Positions 16,296 to 25,185 of a stretch of 64,000 nt of DNA are shown here, one piece after another. The stretch spans positions 5,022,001 to 5,086,000 of the forward strand of contig NZ_CP058554.1 in NCBI RefSeq assembly GCF_014109725.1, given 5' to 3'. Made by a program: the position numbers and the translations under genes. Below the pieces are notes generated by a model, which had not been told where the DNA came from, did not search any database, and was given only the letters and a program-made list of their open reading frames with translations. The DNA is from Comamonas piscis (GTDB lineage: Bacteria > Pseudomonadota > Gammaproteobacteria > Burkholderiales > Burkholderiaceae_C). How positions within the stretch are numbered: position 1 is the stretch's first letter; the number at the start of each line of letters is the position of its first letter.

Positions 16296-18272
16296 TTATC
16301 CCAAAGCGGGCGAGCGGCTGCCAGGGTGGCCCTCTTGGTCCAGCAGTTCGCCCACCCGCTGGCGCAGTTGCTCGGCCGAGCAGTCGGCGGCGGGGCTGGC
16401 GGCACCGATGCGCAAAGTCACCCGGTTGAAGAAGCCTCGGCGGAAGGGCCGGGTCATTGCGCCCTTGGGCTCGATGCGGCTGAAGAACGATCCCCAGAGG
16501 TTGGTCAAGGCCATCGGCACGACGGGCACGTCCAGCCCATCGGCGCGCGCCTGCTCCAGGATCTTCATCACGCCACCTTTGAAGGCTTGCAGCTCGCCAT
16601 CGCGGGTGATGCCGCCCTCGGGAAAGATGGCGAGCAGATCGCCATCACGCAGCACCTGCGCAGCGCGTGCAAAAGCGGCCTCGTAGACGGCAGGGTCTTC
16701 GCTGCGGGGCGCCACCGGAATCGCCTTGCACAGGCGGAACAACCAACCCAGCAAAGGCGTGCGGAAGATGCGGTAGTCCATCACAAAATAAATCGGGCGC
16801 GGGCTCGCGGCCATCATCAGGATGGGGTCGACAAAGCTCACATGGTTGCAGGTCAGCAGCGCCGCCCCGCTCGTGGGAATGTGATGCGCGCCCTGGACCC
16901 GAAAGCGGTAGACCACATTGGTAACCAACCAGGCAATGCAGCGCAGCAGGTATTCGGGCACCAGCAAGAAAATGTAGGTAGCGACGATGGCGTTGGCAAT
17001 GCCGGTGAACAGGAAGATCTGCGGCACGGTAAAGCCCGCCCCCAGCAAGGCGCCAGCGATCACCGAGCTGGCGATCATGAACAGCGCATTGAGAATATTG
17101 TTGGCCGCAATGATGCGGGCGCGGTGCGTGGGCTGGCTGCGCAGCTGGATCAGCGCATACATCGGCACGCTGTACAGGCCGGCAAACAGCGACAGCAAGG
17201 CCAAATCGGCCATCACCCGCCAGTGCGCCGGCTGGCTGATAAAGCCCAGCGCCGTCCAGGCCTGCGCGGGCTGCGGCAGGCCGCGTGAGGCAAAGTACAG
17301 GTCAATCGCAAACACGCTCATGCCGATGGTGCCAATCGGCACCAGGCCAATCTCCACCTGGCGGCGCGACAGCACCTCGCAGAGCAGCGAGCCCAGACCA
17401 ATGCCGATGGAGAACACCACCAGCAAGAGCGAGGCCACATGCTCATTGCCATGCAGCACCTCCTTGGCAAAGCTGGGGAACTGGCTCAAAAACACGGCGC
17501 CAAAGAACCACATCCAGCTGATGCCCAACAGCGAACGGAACACGACCACATTGCCGTGGGCCAGCTTCAGATTGCGCCAGGTCTCGCTCACCGGGTTCCA
17601 GTTGATGCGCAGGCCCGGGTCGGTGGCAGGCACCACCGGCACGCCCTGGGCGGTCAACCGCCCCACCACCGCCAGGCTCAAGCAGGCCACCGCTACCGAG
17701 GCATGGCCGATATCGGGCAAGGTCACCAGCAGGCCACCCACCACATTGCCCAGCAAGATGGCGACAAAGGTGCCCATCTCGACCATGCCGTTGCCGCCGG
17801 TCAGCTCATCGTCGCGCAGTACCTGCGGCAGGTAGGCAAACTTGACCGGCCCGAACAAGGTGGAGTGCAGGCCCATCAAAAACACGCAGCCCAGCAGCAC
17901 GGCCGGGCTGTCGATCCAGAAGCCCACACCGGCGATCAGCATCACGCCAATCTCCAGGTCTTTGACAAAGCGGATCATGCGGTGCTTTTCGAACTTGTCG
18001 GTCAGCTGGCCCGAAGTGGCCGAGAACAGCAGAAACGGCAGGATGAACAAGGCCCCAATCACCAGGCCCGCCATCGCAGGCGGCATCCAGGCCACCTGCA
18101 GCTGGTAGGTCACCATGACGGTGAAGGCGAACTTGAACAGGTTGTCGTTGGCGGCCCCGGCAAACTGCGTCCAGAAGAAGGGGGCAAAACGGCGCTGGCC
18201 CAGCAGGGCGAACTGGTTGGGATGCTCTGGCGCCTCGGAGGCGGGCACAGACGGGGCATGTGGACGGTTCAT
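16296..18272 (-). CDS. MFS lysophospholipid-type transporter fused to a PlsC acyltransferase
   Basis: Counted from ATG 18270-18272 the protein has 658 residues. Residues about 15-420 are a major facilitator of the LplT type (QFAGAANDNLFKFAFTVMV near the start, about 12 membrane segments). Residues about 440-650 are a 1-acylglycerol-3-phosphate acyltransferase with the catalytic NHVSFVDP (N-H-x4-D) and FPEGGITRDG motifs. Such a pair imports lysophospholipid and re-acylates it at the inner membrane. AGGAG lies 11 bases before this ATG. The reading frame is, however, open upstream without a stop into the CREST-domain segment (18273-19181), so a single 961-residue protein is also possible. Confidence 0.88.
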   Translation of the reverse strand: MNRPHAPSVPASEAPEHPNQFALLGQRRFAPFFWTQFAGAANDNLFKFAFTVMVTYQLQVAWMPPAMAGLVIGALFILPFLLFSATSGQLTDKFEKHRMIRFVKDLEIGVMLIAGVGFWIDSPAVLLGCVFLMGLHSTLFGPVKFAYLPQVLRDDELTGGNGMVEMGTFVAILLGNVVGGLLVTLPDIGHASVAVACLSLAVVGRLTAQGVPVVPATDPGLRINWNPVSETWRNLKLAHGNVVVFRSLLGISWMWFFGAVFLSQFPSFAKEVLHGNEHVASLLLVVFSIGIGLGSLLCEVLSRRQVEIGLVPIGTIGMSVFAIDLYFASRGLPQPAQAWTALGFISQPAHWRVMADLALLSLFAGLYSVPMYALIQLRSQPTHRARIIAANNILNALFMIASSVIAGALLGAGFTVPQIFLFTGIANAIVATYIFLLVPEYLLRCIAWLVTNVVYRFRVQGAHHIPTSGAALLTCNHVSFVDPILMMAASPRPIYFVMDYRIFRTPLLGWLFRLCKAIPVAPRSEDPAVYEAAFARAAQVLRDGDLLAIFPEGGITRDGELQAFKGGVMKILEQARADGLDVPVVPMALTNLWGSFFSRIEPKGAMTRPFRRGFFNRVTLRIGAASPAADCSAEQLRQRVGELLDQEGHPGSRSPALG

Positions 18273-19181
18273 GGAACAAGGCTCTCCTGGCGGATCAAAG
18301 GCGGTGGGGGTGGTCGGTACCGGACATTCAGCGCAAACGCCCTGCTCCCAACGCGCCGCCCCGATTGTGCCTGTGGATGCGCTGTTTGCGTGTGCCAGAT
18401 GGCGTGCTTGACGCAGGCTACGCAGCAGCGGCAGTACGGCCAGCGCAGCGGCCAGGTGCTTGAGCGCATGGCCCGCCACCAGATGGCCGCTGCCCGCCCA
18501 GATGGCGGTGTCGCCCAGCTCAAAGAGTTTGGCCAGCGCATACCAGGCCACAACAGCTGCCAGAGGCCACCGGATCAGGTGCGCGGCCGGCGGGCTGCGC
18601 TGCTGCCACACAGCCAGTACCACCAGCAGCACCATGCCCGCGCCTTGCAGCACCGCCCAGGCCAGCAACTGCCCCGTCTGCAACCAGATCCACAAGGCCA
18701 GCGGCCCGCCCAGCAGCACGCACAGTGCCGTCAGCCAGGCAGCGCGGGCGTTGAGCAGCGACTGCAGCGCCAGGCCCAGCACACCGGCAAACACCGGCAC
18801 CATGCCCATGCGGTCCCAAAACACCCGCAGATCGTCTGGCAACAGGTGGTAGTAAGAGGAGCCAGCGGAAGTGAGCACCAGGCCACCAAACACCAGCAGC
18901 AGCCAGGGCGTCGCACCTTGGGATCGCAGGGTGTCAGCCGGCGTTTTGAATGTCGCCAGCAAGCCCCAAACTCCCACCAGTAAAAACGGCAGATTGCTCA
19001 GCACATCGGCCGCATTGACCAGGCCCAGCAGCGGGCGCTGGTCGGCAAAGTCATGGTAGTGGGCAGCCTGCGGCACATAGGGCCCCCAGCAAGCAAGGGC
19101 CAGCATAGCGGCGTAGAAAAGGTAGAGCGCGCATTCAGCGATGCGGCTGCGGCGGGTGGATGGGGTAGAGGTATCAGTCAT
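18273..19181 (-). CDS. CREST-superfamily (ceramidase-like) membrane domain, in frame with the downstream MFS gene
   Basis: From ATG 19179-19181 about 303 residues precede the MFS part with no stop codon between. The first ~250 have seven or so membrane segments and the features of the CREST hydrolases: SAGSSYYHLLPD, FWDRMGM and a late HLVAGHALKH, which would supply the Ser, His and Asp metal-site residues. A ~50-residue non-conserved linker rich in Ala, Pro and Thr follows. Either this is a true N-terminal domain of a lipid-remodelling fusion, or the original stop was lost: a TGA in another frame lies at 18328-18330. Family placement is by motif recognition only. Confidence 0.6.
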
Positions 19182-19272
19182 GGGCGCGACTGTGCCGGGG
19201 GCGGACCTGCGCGTCCCGGAATCCTGGCGTGATCCCCTATGATGGCACCCAAAGTATGACTGGACGATACCC

Positions 19273-20025
19273 ATGAGCACCACCGCCGATCTGGTACTGG
19301 CATTGAAAAAAGAGCTGAAAGCCGCGCAGATGACCTATGCCGACTTGGCCGAGGCACTGGGCATGGCGGAATCCAGCGTCAAGCGCATGCTCGCCAAGGG
19401 CGATATGCCGCTGTCGCGCATCGATGCCATCTGCCACGTGCTGCGCCTCGATTTTGCCGACCTGGCGCGCCGCGTGGCGGACAACCAGCCGCTGATCAAG
19501 GAGCTGACGCAGCAGCAGGAACAGGCGGTGGTGGCGGACAAAAAACTGCTGCTGATGGCGATCTGTGTGCTGAGCCAATGGACCTTGGAGCAGGTACTGG
19601 CCACCTACCGCTTGAACGAGGCCGAGGGCATCAAATACCTGGCGCAACTCGACCGCATCGGCATCATCGAGCTCCGGCCGATGAACCGCTACCGGCTCAA
19701 GCTGGCCAAAACCTTCCGCTGGCGCCCCCATGGCCCGGTGATGGAGTATTTCCGCGACAACGCGGTGCACGACTACTTCTCAGGCACTTTTGACAAATCG
19801 GGCGAGGGTTTGATGCTGGTGCATGGCGCCATCAGCCGCACCCTGGCACCCGCCTTTTTAGAGCGCCTACAGCGCGTGGCCCAGGATTTTGCCCAGCAGC
19901 ACCTGACCGACCAGCGCCTGCCAGAGAAAGAACGTGAAGGCTACACCCTGCTGCTGGCCATGCGCAGTTGGGAGCTGTCGGTGTTTACCGAGATGCGGCG
20001 CCCACAGAGCAGCGGCAACCGCTGA
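19273..20025 (+). CDS. XRE-type helix-turn-helix transcriptional regulator
   Basis: A 250-residue protein. Residues about 7-62 form a lambda-repressor-like helix-turn-helix (MTYADLAEALGMAESSVKRML) followed by the conserved SRIDAICHVLRLDFADLA. The remaining ~180 residues look like a winged-helix or effector region without recognised catalytic motifs (FRWRPHGPVMEYFRDNAVHDYF). It is divergent from the CREST/MFS/acyltransferase ORF, with 91 bp between start codons, so it may regulate lipid remodelling genes as well as itself. Target sites were not recognised. Confidence 0.85.
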   Translation: MSTTADLVLALKKELKAAQMTYADLAEALGMAESSVKRMLAKGDMPLSRIDAICHVLRLDFADLARRVADNQPLIKELTQQQEQAVVADKKLLLMAICVLSQWTLEQVLATYRLNEAEGIKYLAQLDRIGIIELRPMNRYRLKLAKTFRWRPHGPVMEYFRDNAVHDYFSGTFDKSGEGLMLVHGAISRTLAPAFLERLQRVAQDFAQQHLTDQRLPEKEREGYTLLLAMRSWELSVFTEMRRPQSSGNR

Positions 20026-20046
20026 CGCGGGCTGCCCTCATCCCCG

Positions 20047-21294
20047 TCAGGCCGGCTGGGTGAACAGCATCAGCGCACCGGCATAGCGGTGCAGCTGCTG
20101 CCCGGCAATCTCGCCCTGGCTGAAAAATCCCAGCAAGGGAATGTCGCCGAGCACATGGTGGATCAGCTCCAGCTCGGCACCGGGCGCACCAAAATAAGAG
20201 GCGCCCCGGGCCGCACAGCTGATATAGACCGCCCCGGCAATACCCCGGCTGGCGGCAACATCTGCGGTAAGCGCATGGCCGCTCACCGGCTCGCCGGTAT
20301 CGGCTTCAACTGGCGAGAGCGATTCACGCAGCTCCGCACACATGCGCAACAGATCGGCACGTGCCGCGCTGAGATTGCGTTGGCAAAAGCAGAGGTAGTG
20401 CTGCGGCTGCGCGGCCTCTGACAGCACAATGCCACGGCTTGCCATGTCCACGCCCACCAGCGGCACCACGCGCGCATCCGCGCCCAATTGCCCGGCATGC
20501 ATCGGAGACTCGGGCGCATGGGGCTCCAGCGCGGCGTGGATATGGCGCATCGCCCGGGTGGCGCGCTCCGGGTCTGCATCGAGCCGCACCAGCATCAGCT
20601 CCTCGAGCACATCCAATGCTGGCCGGCCATCAAGCTCCAGCACAACATGGCCTTGCATGGCCGTGATGCGCATACGCGCGCCCATGACCTGGCAGCCCTG
20701 CGTCAGCGCCTGCACCACGCCGGCTTCGGGCGAAAAGGCGAGGCCTGAAAGCCCTCCGCGCAGCACCCCGCTATGGCTGGGGCCCAGGGCCTTGCTCCAG
20801 GCCAGCTGCAGCGGTGCGATCGCCTCGGAACTGAGCCCACCGAGCACGCTGCTGGCGCGGGTGCGCTCGGCCAGCTCTTCCAGCAGCTCGCCGAGATCCG
20901 GCAGCCCCGCATCCGCATGCACCAAGGCTCGCTCCCAAGGCGAATCATGCCCCATGGGCAACGGCGCAATGCCCGAAAACAAGCGGTACGACTGGGGCGG
21001 CAGCTCCAGCAGCATGACGGACAGCGCGGGTTCGTTGAGGTACTCGGCATGCGAGGCCATCACGCCCACAGCGACCGACCCGCTCCAGTCGCTGATCTGG
21101 GGAAACTCGTCTTGCAAGGCCTCCAGCAGCTGCGGCGCATGGCGCGCAAACGCATCGCTGAAATACACCAGGCCCAAACCGGGTGCGGTGGCATAGCCTG
21201 CCTGGGCCATGCGCCCCCGCAGTTGCGCAACCACCAGTGCCACTGCCATCCGCCAGTCGGGATGCGTCACATGGCCAAAGGGAAAAAGCTTCAT
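20047..21294 (-). CDS. FIST N/C domain sensory protein
   Basis: A 415-residue soluble protein. The C-terminal part has the FIST_C pattern: AGAVYISCAARGASYFG, then ELELIHHVLGDIPLLGFFSQGEIAG and RYAGALMLF. The N-terminal half matches FIST_N with GLVYFSDAFARHAPQLLEAL and repeated glycine-rich turns. FIST domains are thought to bind small ligands such as amino acids and usually accompany signalling domains; here the protein has none and no kinase or cyclase is adjacent. It follows PhaM on the same strand after a 78-bp gap. Function is unknown. Confidence 0.82.
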   Translation of the reverse strand: MKLFPFGHVTHPDWRMAVALVVAQLRGRMAQAGYATAPGLGLVYFSDAFARHAPQLLEALQDEFPQISDWSGSVAVGVMASHAEYLNEPALSVMLLELPPQSYRLFSGIAPLPMGHDSPWERALVHADAGLPDLGELLEELAERTRASSVLGGLSSEAIAPLQLAWSKALGPSHSGVLRGGLSGLAFSPEAGVVQALTQGCQVMGARMRITAMQGHVVLELDGRPALDVLEELMLVRLDADPERATRAMRHIHAALEPHAPESPMHAGQLGADARVVPLVGVDMASRGIVLSEAAQPQHYLCFCQRNLSAARADLLRMCAELRESLSPVEADTGEPVSGHALTADVAASRGIAGAVYISCAARGASYFGAPGAELELIHHVLGDIPLLGFFSQGEIAGQQLHRYAGALMLFTQPA

Positions 21295-21372
21295 GCCTGT
21301 CGTTCCAGATGCCTGCTGCGGCGGAGTCCGGCTAGCGCAGGACTCGCCAGGCAGGCAGGTAAAAATCAGCGG

Positions 21373-22317
21373 TCAGCGCTGGCCCGGTTTGCGCGCAGCG
21401 GTCTTGCTGGGCACGGCCTTGTTGCTGGCAGCCTTGCGCGGCGCCGCTGCTGCGGGGTTTGCGGTACGGGACGCGCTGCTGCGCGAAGCCGATGATGCAG
21501 CCGTTTTAGGCGCTGGGCTGCTACGCGTCGCCGCGCTTGCGGCTGAGCGTGACGCAGCGGTGCTGGCTGTGCGCTGGCCCATGCCAGCAGCAGCAGCTTG
21601 CGCCGCTGCCTTGCCCGCCTCCGCCATCTCCTCGGCCGTGCTGCGCACCGCCTGCGCAGCCGTAGCCGCCGCCTGCTGGGTGCTGGCCGCATGCGCCATC
21701 GCCTGCTCGGTGACATCCTGCACCGCTTGCTGTGCAATGTGCTGGAACTGCTGCGTCAGTGCGCCCCACCACTGCATGGGGTCGGTCGCCGCAGATGCGG
21801 CGGCGCTGGTCTGCTCGACTTTTTCAGCTGACTCTTCGGGAGCAGCCGCCGGTGCAGAGGTGGGTGTGGATGCGGTAGCAGGCGCGGGCGCGGGGCTGGG
21901 TGTCGCCTGCGCTGCAGCCGGCGCGCGGCCTGCAGAGGTTGGCGCTGCGGTAGTCGCAGCCCCCTCTTGGGTCTGCGCTGCGGTGTTCTGGGCAAACTGC
22001 TGCCAGCTTTGCACCATGGTGCTGGCCCAGTTCTCAACCGGCACATTCATGGTTTGCAGGGCCGACAAGGTCATCTTCTGCACCTCCATCGCCTGGATGG
22101 TGGCCGACAACGCGCGCTGGTTCTGCTCCAGCCAGAACATCACCGTCTTGAGCTCATTGATGCGCTTTTCCAGATCCTGCACATTCATCGTTGGCGCCAC
22201 CCAGTCCTGCCACTGCCCGAAGGCATGGGATGGGCTGGAGGTACCGCCCGCAGCGAGCTTCTGCATAAAGTCGAAGCCGGGGGCAAAGGGGTTGAAAGAC
22301 GAGGAGGAATCCTGCAT
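21373..22317 (-). CDS. phaM: PhaM-type polyhydroxyalkanoate granule regulatory protein
   Basis: A 314-residue protein. Residues about 45-95 carry the PhaM core (RINELKTVMFWLEQNQRALS, then ATIQAMEVQKMTLSAL). A long low-complexity Ala/Pro/Thr region follows, and the C terminus is a lysine/arginine/alanine-rich, histone-H1-like tail (RKAASNKAV to ARKPGQR). In Ralstonia PhaM activates PHB synthase and tethers granules to the nucleoid through such a tail. A GGAGAC site lies before ATG 22317. The long linker is typical but variable between species. phaC and phasin genes are not in the window. Confidence 0.85.
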   Translation of the reverse strand: MQDSSSSFNPFAPGFDFMQKLAAGGTSSPSHAFGQWQDWVAPTMNVQDLEKRINELKTVMFWLEQNQRALSATIQAMEVQKMTLSALQTMNVPVENWASTMVQSWQQFAQNTAAQTQEGAATTAAPTSAGRAPAAAQATPSPAPAPATASTPTSAPAAAPEESAEKVEQTSAAASAATDPMQWWGALTQQFQHIAQQAVQDVTEQAMAHAASTQQAAATAAQAVRSTAEEMAEAGKAAAQAAAAGMGQRTASTAASRSAASAATRSSPAPKTAASSASRSSASRTANPAAAAPRKAASNKAVPSKTAARKPGQR

Positions 22318-22468
22318 GGTGTTGTCTCCAGTGGTGAGGCCATTGGCCCTGTGCGCAATGCCAAGGTGTATCCTGCACAGCTTAGCGGATTGTGCAGCCT
22401 GTGCCTATGCGGTACATCGGATGGCCATGCACTTCCAACCCAGCAACACGCCTCCCTGAGCCCCCACT

Positions 22469-22882
22469 ATGCAAAGCCTTTTCCACCTTGCCTTCCATGT
22501 GCACGACCTCGATGCGGCACGCCATTTTTACCGCGACACCCTCGGTTGCTCCGAAGGCCGCAGCACCGAAAGCTGGGTGGATTTTGATTTCTTTGGCCAC
22601 CAGATATCCTGCCACCTGGGCAAGCCTTTTGAGACCAGCAACACCGGCCTCGTGGGTGCCCACAAGGTGCCGATGCCGCACTTTGGCCTGGTGCTGAAAC
22701 TGGAAGACTGGAAACTGTTGGCCGAACGCCTGCGTGCCGCCGACACCCGTTTTGTGCTGGAGCCGCAGGTGCGCTTTGAGGGCGAGCCAGGGGAGCAGTG
22801 GACCATGTTCTTCTATGACCCCAGCGGCAATCCCATCGAGGTCAAAGGCTTCCGCTCGCTGGAGCAGCTGTACGCGCACTGA
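22469..22882 (+). CDS. VOC-family (glyoxalase/dioxygenase fold) protein
   Basis: A 137-residue protein with two beta-alpha-beta-beta-beta units. Likely metal ligands are His in LFHLAFHVHDLDAARHFY near the N terminus, His in KVPMPHFGLVLKL near residue 70 and Glu in NPIEVKGF near residue 127. It resembles predicted glyoxalase-like dioxygenases, but the substrate cannot be inferred. No ribosome site is obvious and no operon partner is present. Confidence 0.87.
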   Translation: MQSLFHLAFHVHDLDAARHFYRDTLGCSEGRSTESWVDFDFFGHQISCHLGKPFETSNTGLVGAHKVPMPHFGLVLKLEDWKLLAERLRAADTRFVLEPQVRFEGEPGEQWTMFFYDPSGNPIEVKGFRSLEQLYAH

Positions 22883-22996
22883 TAGCGCGCTGCGCGCCCC
22901 CGCAGTGCAAGCGGGGCAAGCGCTGCTGCCTCACTGGCTGGCAGAAAGCGCATGCATACATGCCCCGAATGTCCACCCTCTGCATCCGGTGCGGAC

Positions 22997-23026
22997 ACAA
23001 AAAAGCCAGCTCGAAAGCTGGCTTTT
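22997..23026 (-). terminator. terminator of the first initiator tRNA gene
   Basis: Stem AAAAGCCAGCT / AGCTGGCTTTT with CGAA loop; on the minus strand the T-run follows the tRNA 3' end by 8 bases. It is identical in the second copy. Confidence 0.85.
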
Positions 23027-23033
23027 GGTGTTC

Positions 23034-23110
<77 letters not shown>

Positions 23111-23285
23111 CCGCAATTATAGCGCGACTTTGTTGGTGCATTTTTGGCTCGACGCGCTTTTCGCACATATTTTTCGTGCTGCGACTTTTATAGCGGCTTA
23201 TGCCAGCCTGGACATAGCGCGGAGTTGACCCGCTTGGCGGCACTTGTCAGTGCCTGTGGCGCATCCGCCTGCAACCGACACGGAA

Positions 23286-23315
23286 ACAAAAAAGCCAGCT
23301 CGAAAGCTGGCTTTT
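23286..23315 (-). terminator. terminator of the second initiator tRNA gene
   Basis: Same AAAAGCCAGCT / AGCTGGCTTTT hairpin as in copy 1, placed 8 bases after the encoded CCA. Confidence 0.85.
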
Positions 23316-23322
23316 GGTGTTC

Positions 23323-23399
<77 letters not shown>

Positions 23400-23532
23400 C
23401 TAGCATTATAGCGCGGGTTTTCCTTAATATGAAGCGCTTTGTCATCATTTGGAAAACTATTTGTGCAATCGGTCTCTCGGGTGGGTTGCCGAGCGCAAGG
23501 ACGGTGCCATGCTCAAGGCGCCGCCCCCATAG

Positions 23533-23558
23533 AAAAAGCCCACCGAAGTGGGCCTTTC
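23533..23558 (-). terminator. terminator of the spc-alpha ribosomal operon
   Basis: On the minus strand GCCCAC-TTCG-GTGGGC is followed by TTTTT, 20 bases after the rplQ stop. A compact, canonical hairpin closing the leftward ribosomal block. Confidence 0.88.
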
Positions 23559-23577
23559 TGGTGTGAACCTGCAGGTT

Positions 23578-23991
23578 TTATTCTGCTGCGGCATCACCGG
23601 CTTCTTCAGCACGGTCCACCAGTTCAACAAAAGCCATAGGCGCGTTGTCGCCCACGCGGAAACCCATCTTCAGGATACGCGTGTAGCCGCCAGGACGGCT
23701 GGCCGAACGAGGACCCAGCACGTTGAAGAGCTTGGTCACGCTGTCGCGGCTGCGCAGACGGTCAAATGCCAGACGGCGGTTAGCAACGGTGTCCACCTTT
23801 GCCAGGGTGATCATGGGCTCGATCACCTTGCGCAGTTCCTTGGCTTTAGGAACGGTGGTCTTGATGGCTTCGTGCTCGATGAGCGAATTCATCATGTTTT
23901 GCAGCATCGCCTTACGGTGAGACGAGGTGCGGTTCAGTTTGCGGAGGCCGTGTCCGTGACGCATGGTGCTTTTCCTTTTAGATTGGTTCAA
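23578..23991 (-). CDS. rplQ: 50S ribosomal protein L17
   Basis: 137 residues starting MRHGHGLRKLNRTSSHRKAM, with the family motif, then TTVPKAKELRKVIEPMITLAK and the YTRI near GG. A short Asp/Glu/Ala tail (RAEEAGDAAAE) ends the protein. Last gene of the alpha operon, 77 bp after rpoA, followed by a terminator. The spacer before it contains a hairpin at 24032-24057. Confidence 0.97.
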   Translation of the reverse strand: MNQSKRKSTMRHGHGLRKLNRTSSHRKAMLQNMMNSLIEHEAIKTTVPKAKELRKVIEPMITLAKVDTVANRRLAFDRLRSRDSVTKLFNVLGPRSASRPGGYTRILKMGFRVGDNAPMAFVELVDRAEEAGDAAAE

Positions 23992-24031
23992 TCAAACAGC
24001 CGTATCAGGTACTGCTCGACGCACTACGATT

Positions 24032-24057
24032 GAGCTCCCCCACCATTGGGAGAGCTC
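24032..24057 (-). promoter_or_regulatory. hairpin between rpoA and rplQ
   Basis: GAGCTCCCCC pairs with GGGAGAGCTC around a 6-base loop with one mismatch. There is no T-run, so it is more likely an mRNA processing or stability element than a terminator. Confidence 0.45.
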
Positions 24058-24068
24058 TCCATTATAAC

Positions 24069-25064
24069 TTAACGCTTTTCCAAACCGGCTGGTGGCCAGT
24101 TTTCAAGCTTCATACCCAGGGTCAGACCACGGGAAGCCAGAACTTCCTTGATCTCGTTGAGCGACTTACGACCCAGATTCGGGGTCTTGAGCAACTCATT
24201 TTCGGTGCGCTGGATCAGGTCACCGATGTAGTAGATGTTTTCGGCCTTCAAGCAGTTGGCAGAACGCACGGTCAGTTCCAGCTCGTCCACAGGACGCAGC
24301 AGGATCGGATCGAACGTGGCGTTGTTACGCGCCTGGCCACCTGGCTGGTCGAACACATCCAATGCGCCGCCTTCGAGCTGCGCAAACACGGCAAGTTGTT
24401 CCACCAGGATCTTGGCCGACGAGCGCACTGCATCTTCTGCAGCGATGGCGCCGTTGGTTTCGATCTCGAGGACCAGCTTGTCCAGATCGGTACGCTGCTC
24501 CACACGGGCGGATTCGACCGTGTAGCTCACGCGCTTGATCGGCGAGAACGATGCGTCCAGCACAATGCGGCCGATCGACTTGGTCGACTCGTCACCGTAG
24601 CGGCGCACGTTACCGGGCACATAGCCACGGCCTTTTTCCACCTTGATCTGCATGTCCAGCTTGCCGCCTTGCGACAGGTTGGCGATGACATGATCAGGGT
24701 TGATGATTTCTACATCGTGAGGCGTCTGAATGTCAGCAGCAGTCACTACGCCTTCGCCATCCTTGCGCAGGCTCAGCGTCACTTCATCACGGTTGTGGAG
24801 CTTGAACACCACGCCCTTGAGGTTCAGCAAGATGTTAACGACATCTTCCTGCACGCCATCAATCGATGAGTACTCGTGCAGCACACCTGCAATGGTCACT
24901 TCCGTCGCTGAATAACCCACCATCGAGGACAGCAGAACACGACGCAGCGCATTGCCCAGCGTGTGCCCGTAGCCGCGTTCAAACGGCTCCAGCTCTACCT
25001 TGGCGCGATTGTGGCCCAGCTGTTCTACGTTAATTGTCTTGGGTTTCAGCAAATTGGTCTGCAT
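24069..25064 (-). CDS. rpoA: RNA polymerase alpha subunit
   Basis: 331 residues, normal length. The N-terminal assembly domain includes PFERGYGHTLGNALRRVLLSSM near residue 30; the C-terminal DNA-binding domain includes LELTVRSANCLKAENI, then KTPNLGRKSLNEIKEVLASRGLTLGM. It binds beta and beta-prime during assembly and contacts UP elements and activators. It follows rpsD after a 121-bp spacer holding a strong hairpin. Confidence 0.98.
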   Translation of the reverse strand: MQTNLLKPKTINVEQLGHNRAKVELEPFERGYGHTLGNALRRVLLSSMVGYSATEVTIAGVLHEYSSIDGVQEDVVNILLNLKGVVFKLHNRDEVTLSLRKDGEGVVTAADIQTPHDVEIINPDHVIANLSQGGKLDMQIKVEKGRGYVPGNVRRYGDESTKSIGRIVLDASFSPIKRVSYTVESARVEQRTDLDKLVLEIETNGAIAAEDAVRSSAKILVEQLAVFAQLEGGALDVFDQPGGQARNNATFDPILLRPVDELELTVRSANCLKAENIYYIGDLIQRTENELLKTPNLGRKSLNEIKEVLASRGLTLGMKLENWPPAGLEKR

Positions 25065-25118
25065 GCAAACTTCCTCTCAATACCCCCGGCTCGTTACACC
25101 GGTAAGGCTGGTGAAGCA

Positions 25119-25146
25119 CCAGAACCGCGATGCCTCGCGGTTCTGG
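25119..25146 (-). promoter_or_regulatory. 12-bp perfect hairpin between rpsD and rpoA
   Basis: CCAGAACCGCGA and its exact complement TCGCGGTTCTGG flank a TGCC loop. A second, smaller hairpin (CAGTCG / CGACTG, loop of six A) lies at 25163-25180. No T-run follows the large stem on the minus strand, so processing, attenuation or a protein site is possible. Confidence 0.5.
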
Positions 25147-25185
25147 GACGGATACACTTTCGCAGTCGAAAAAACGACTGTGAAA

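Noticed and set aside
16134..17288. A 384-codon plus-strand frame opposite the acyltransferase/MFS gene
   Set aside because: It mirrors the codon bias of the real gene on the other strand and its product resembles nothing known.
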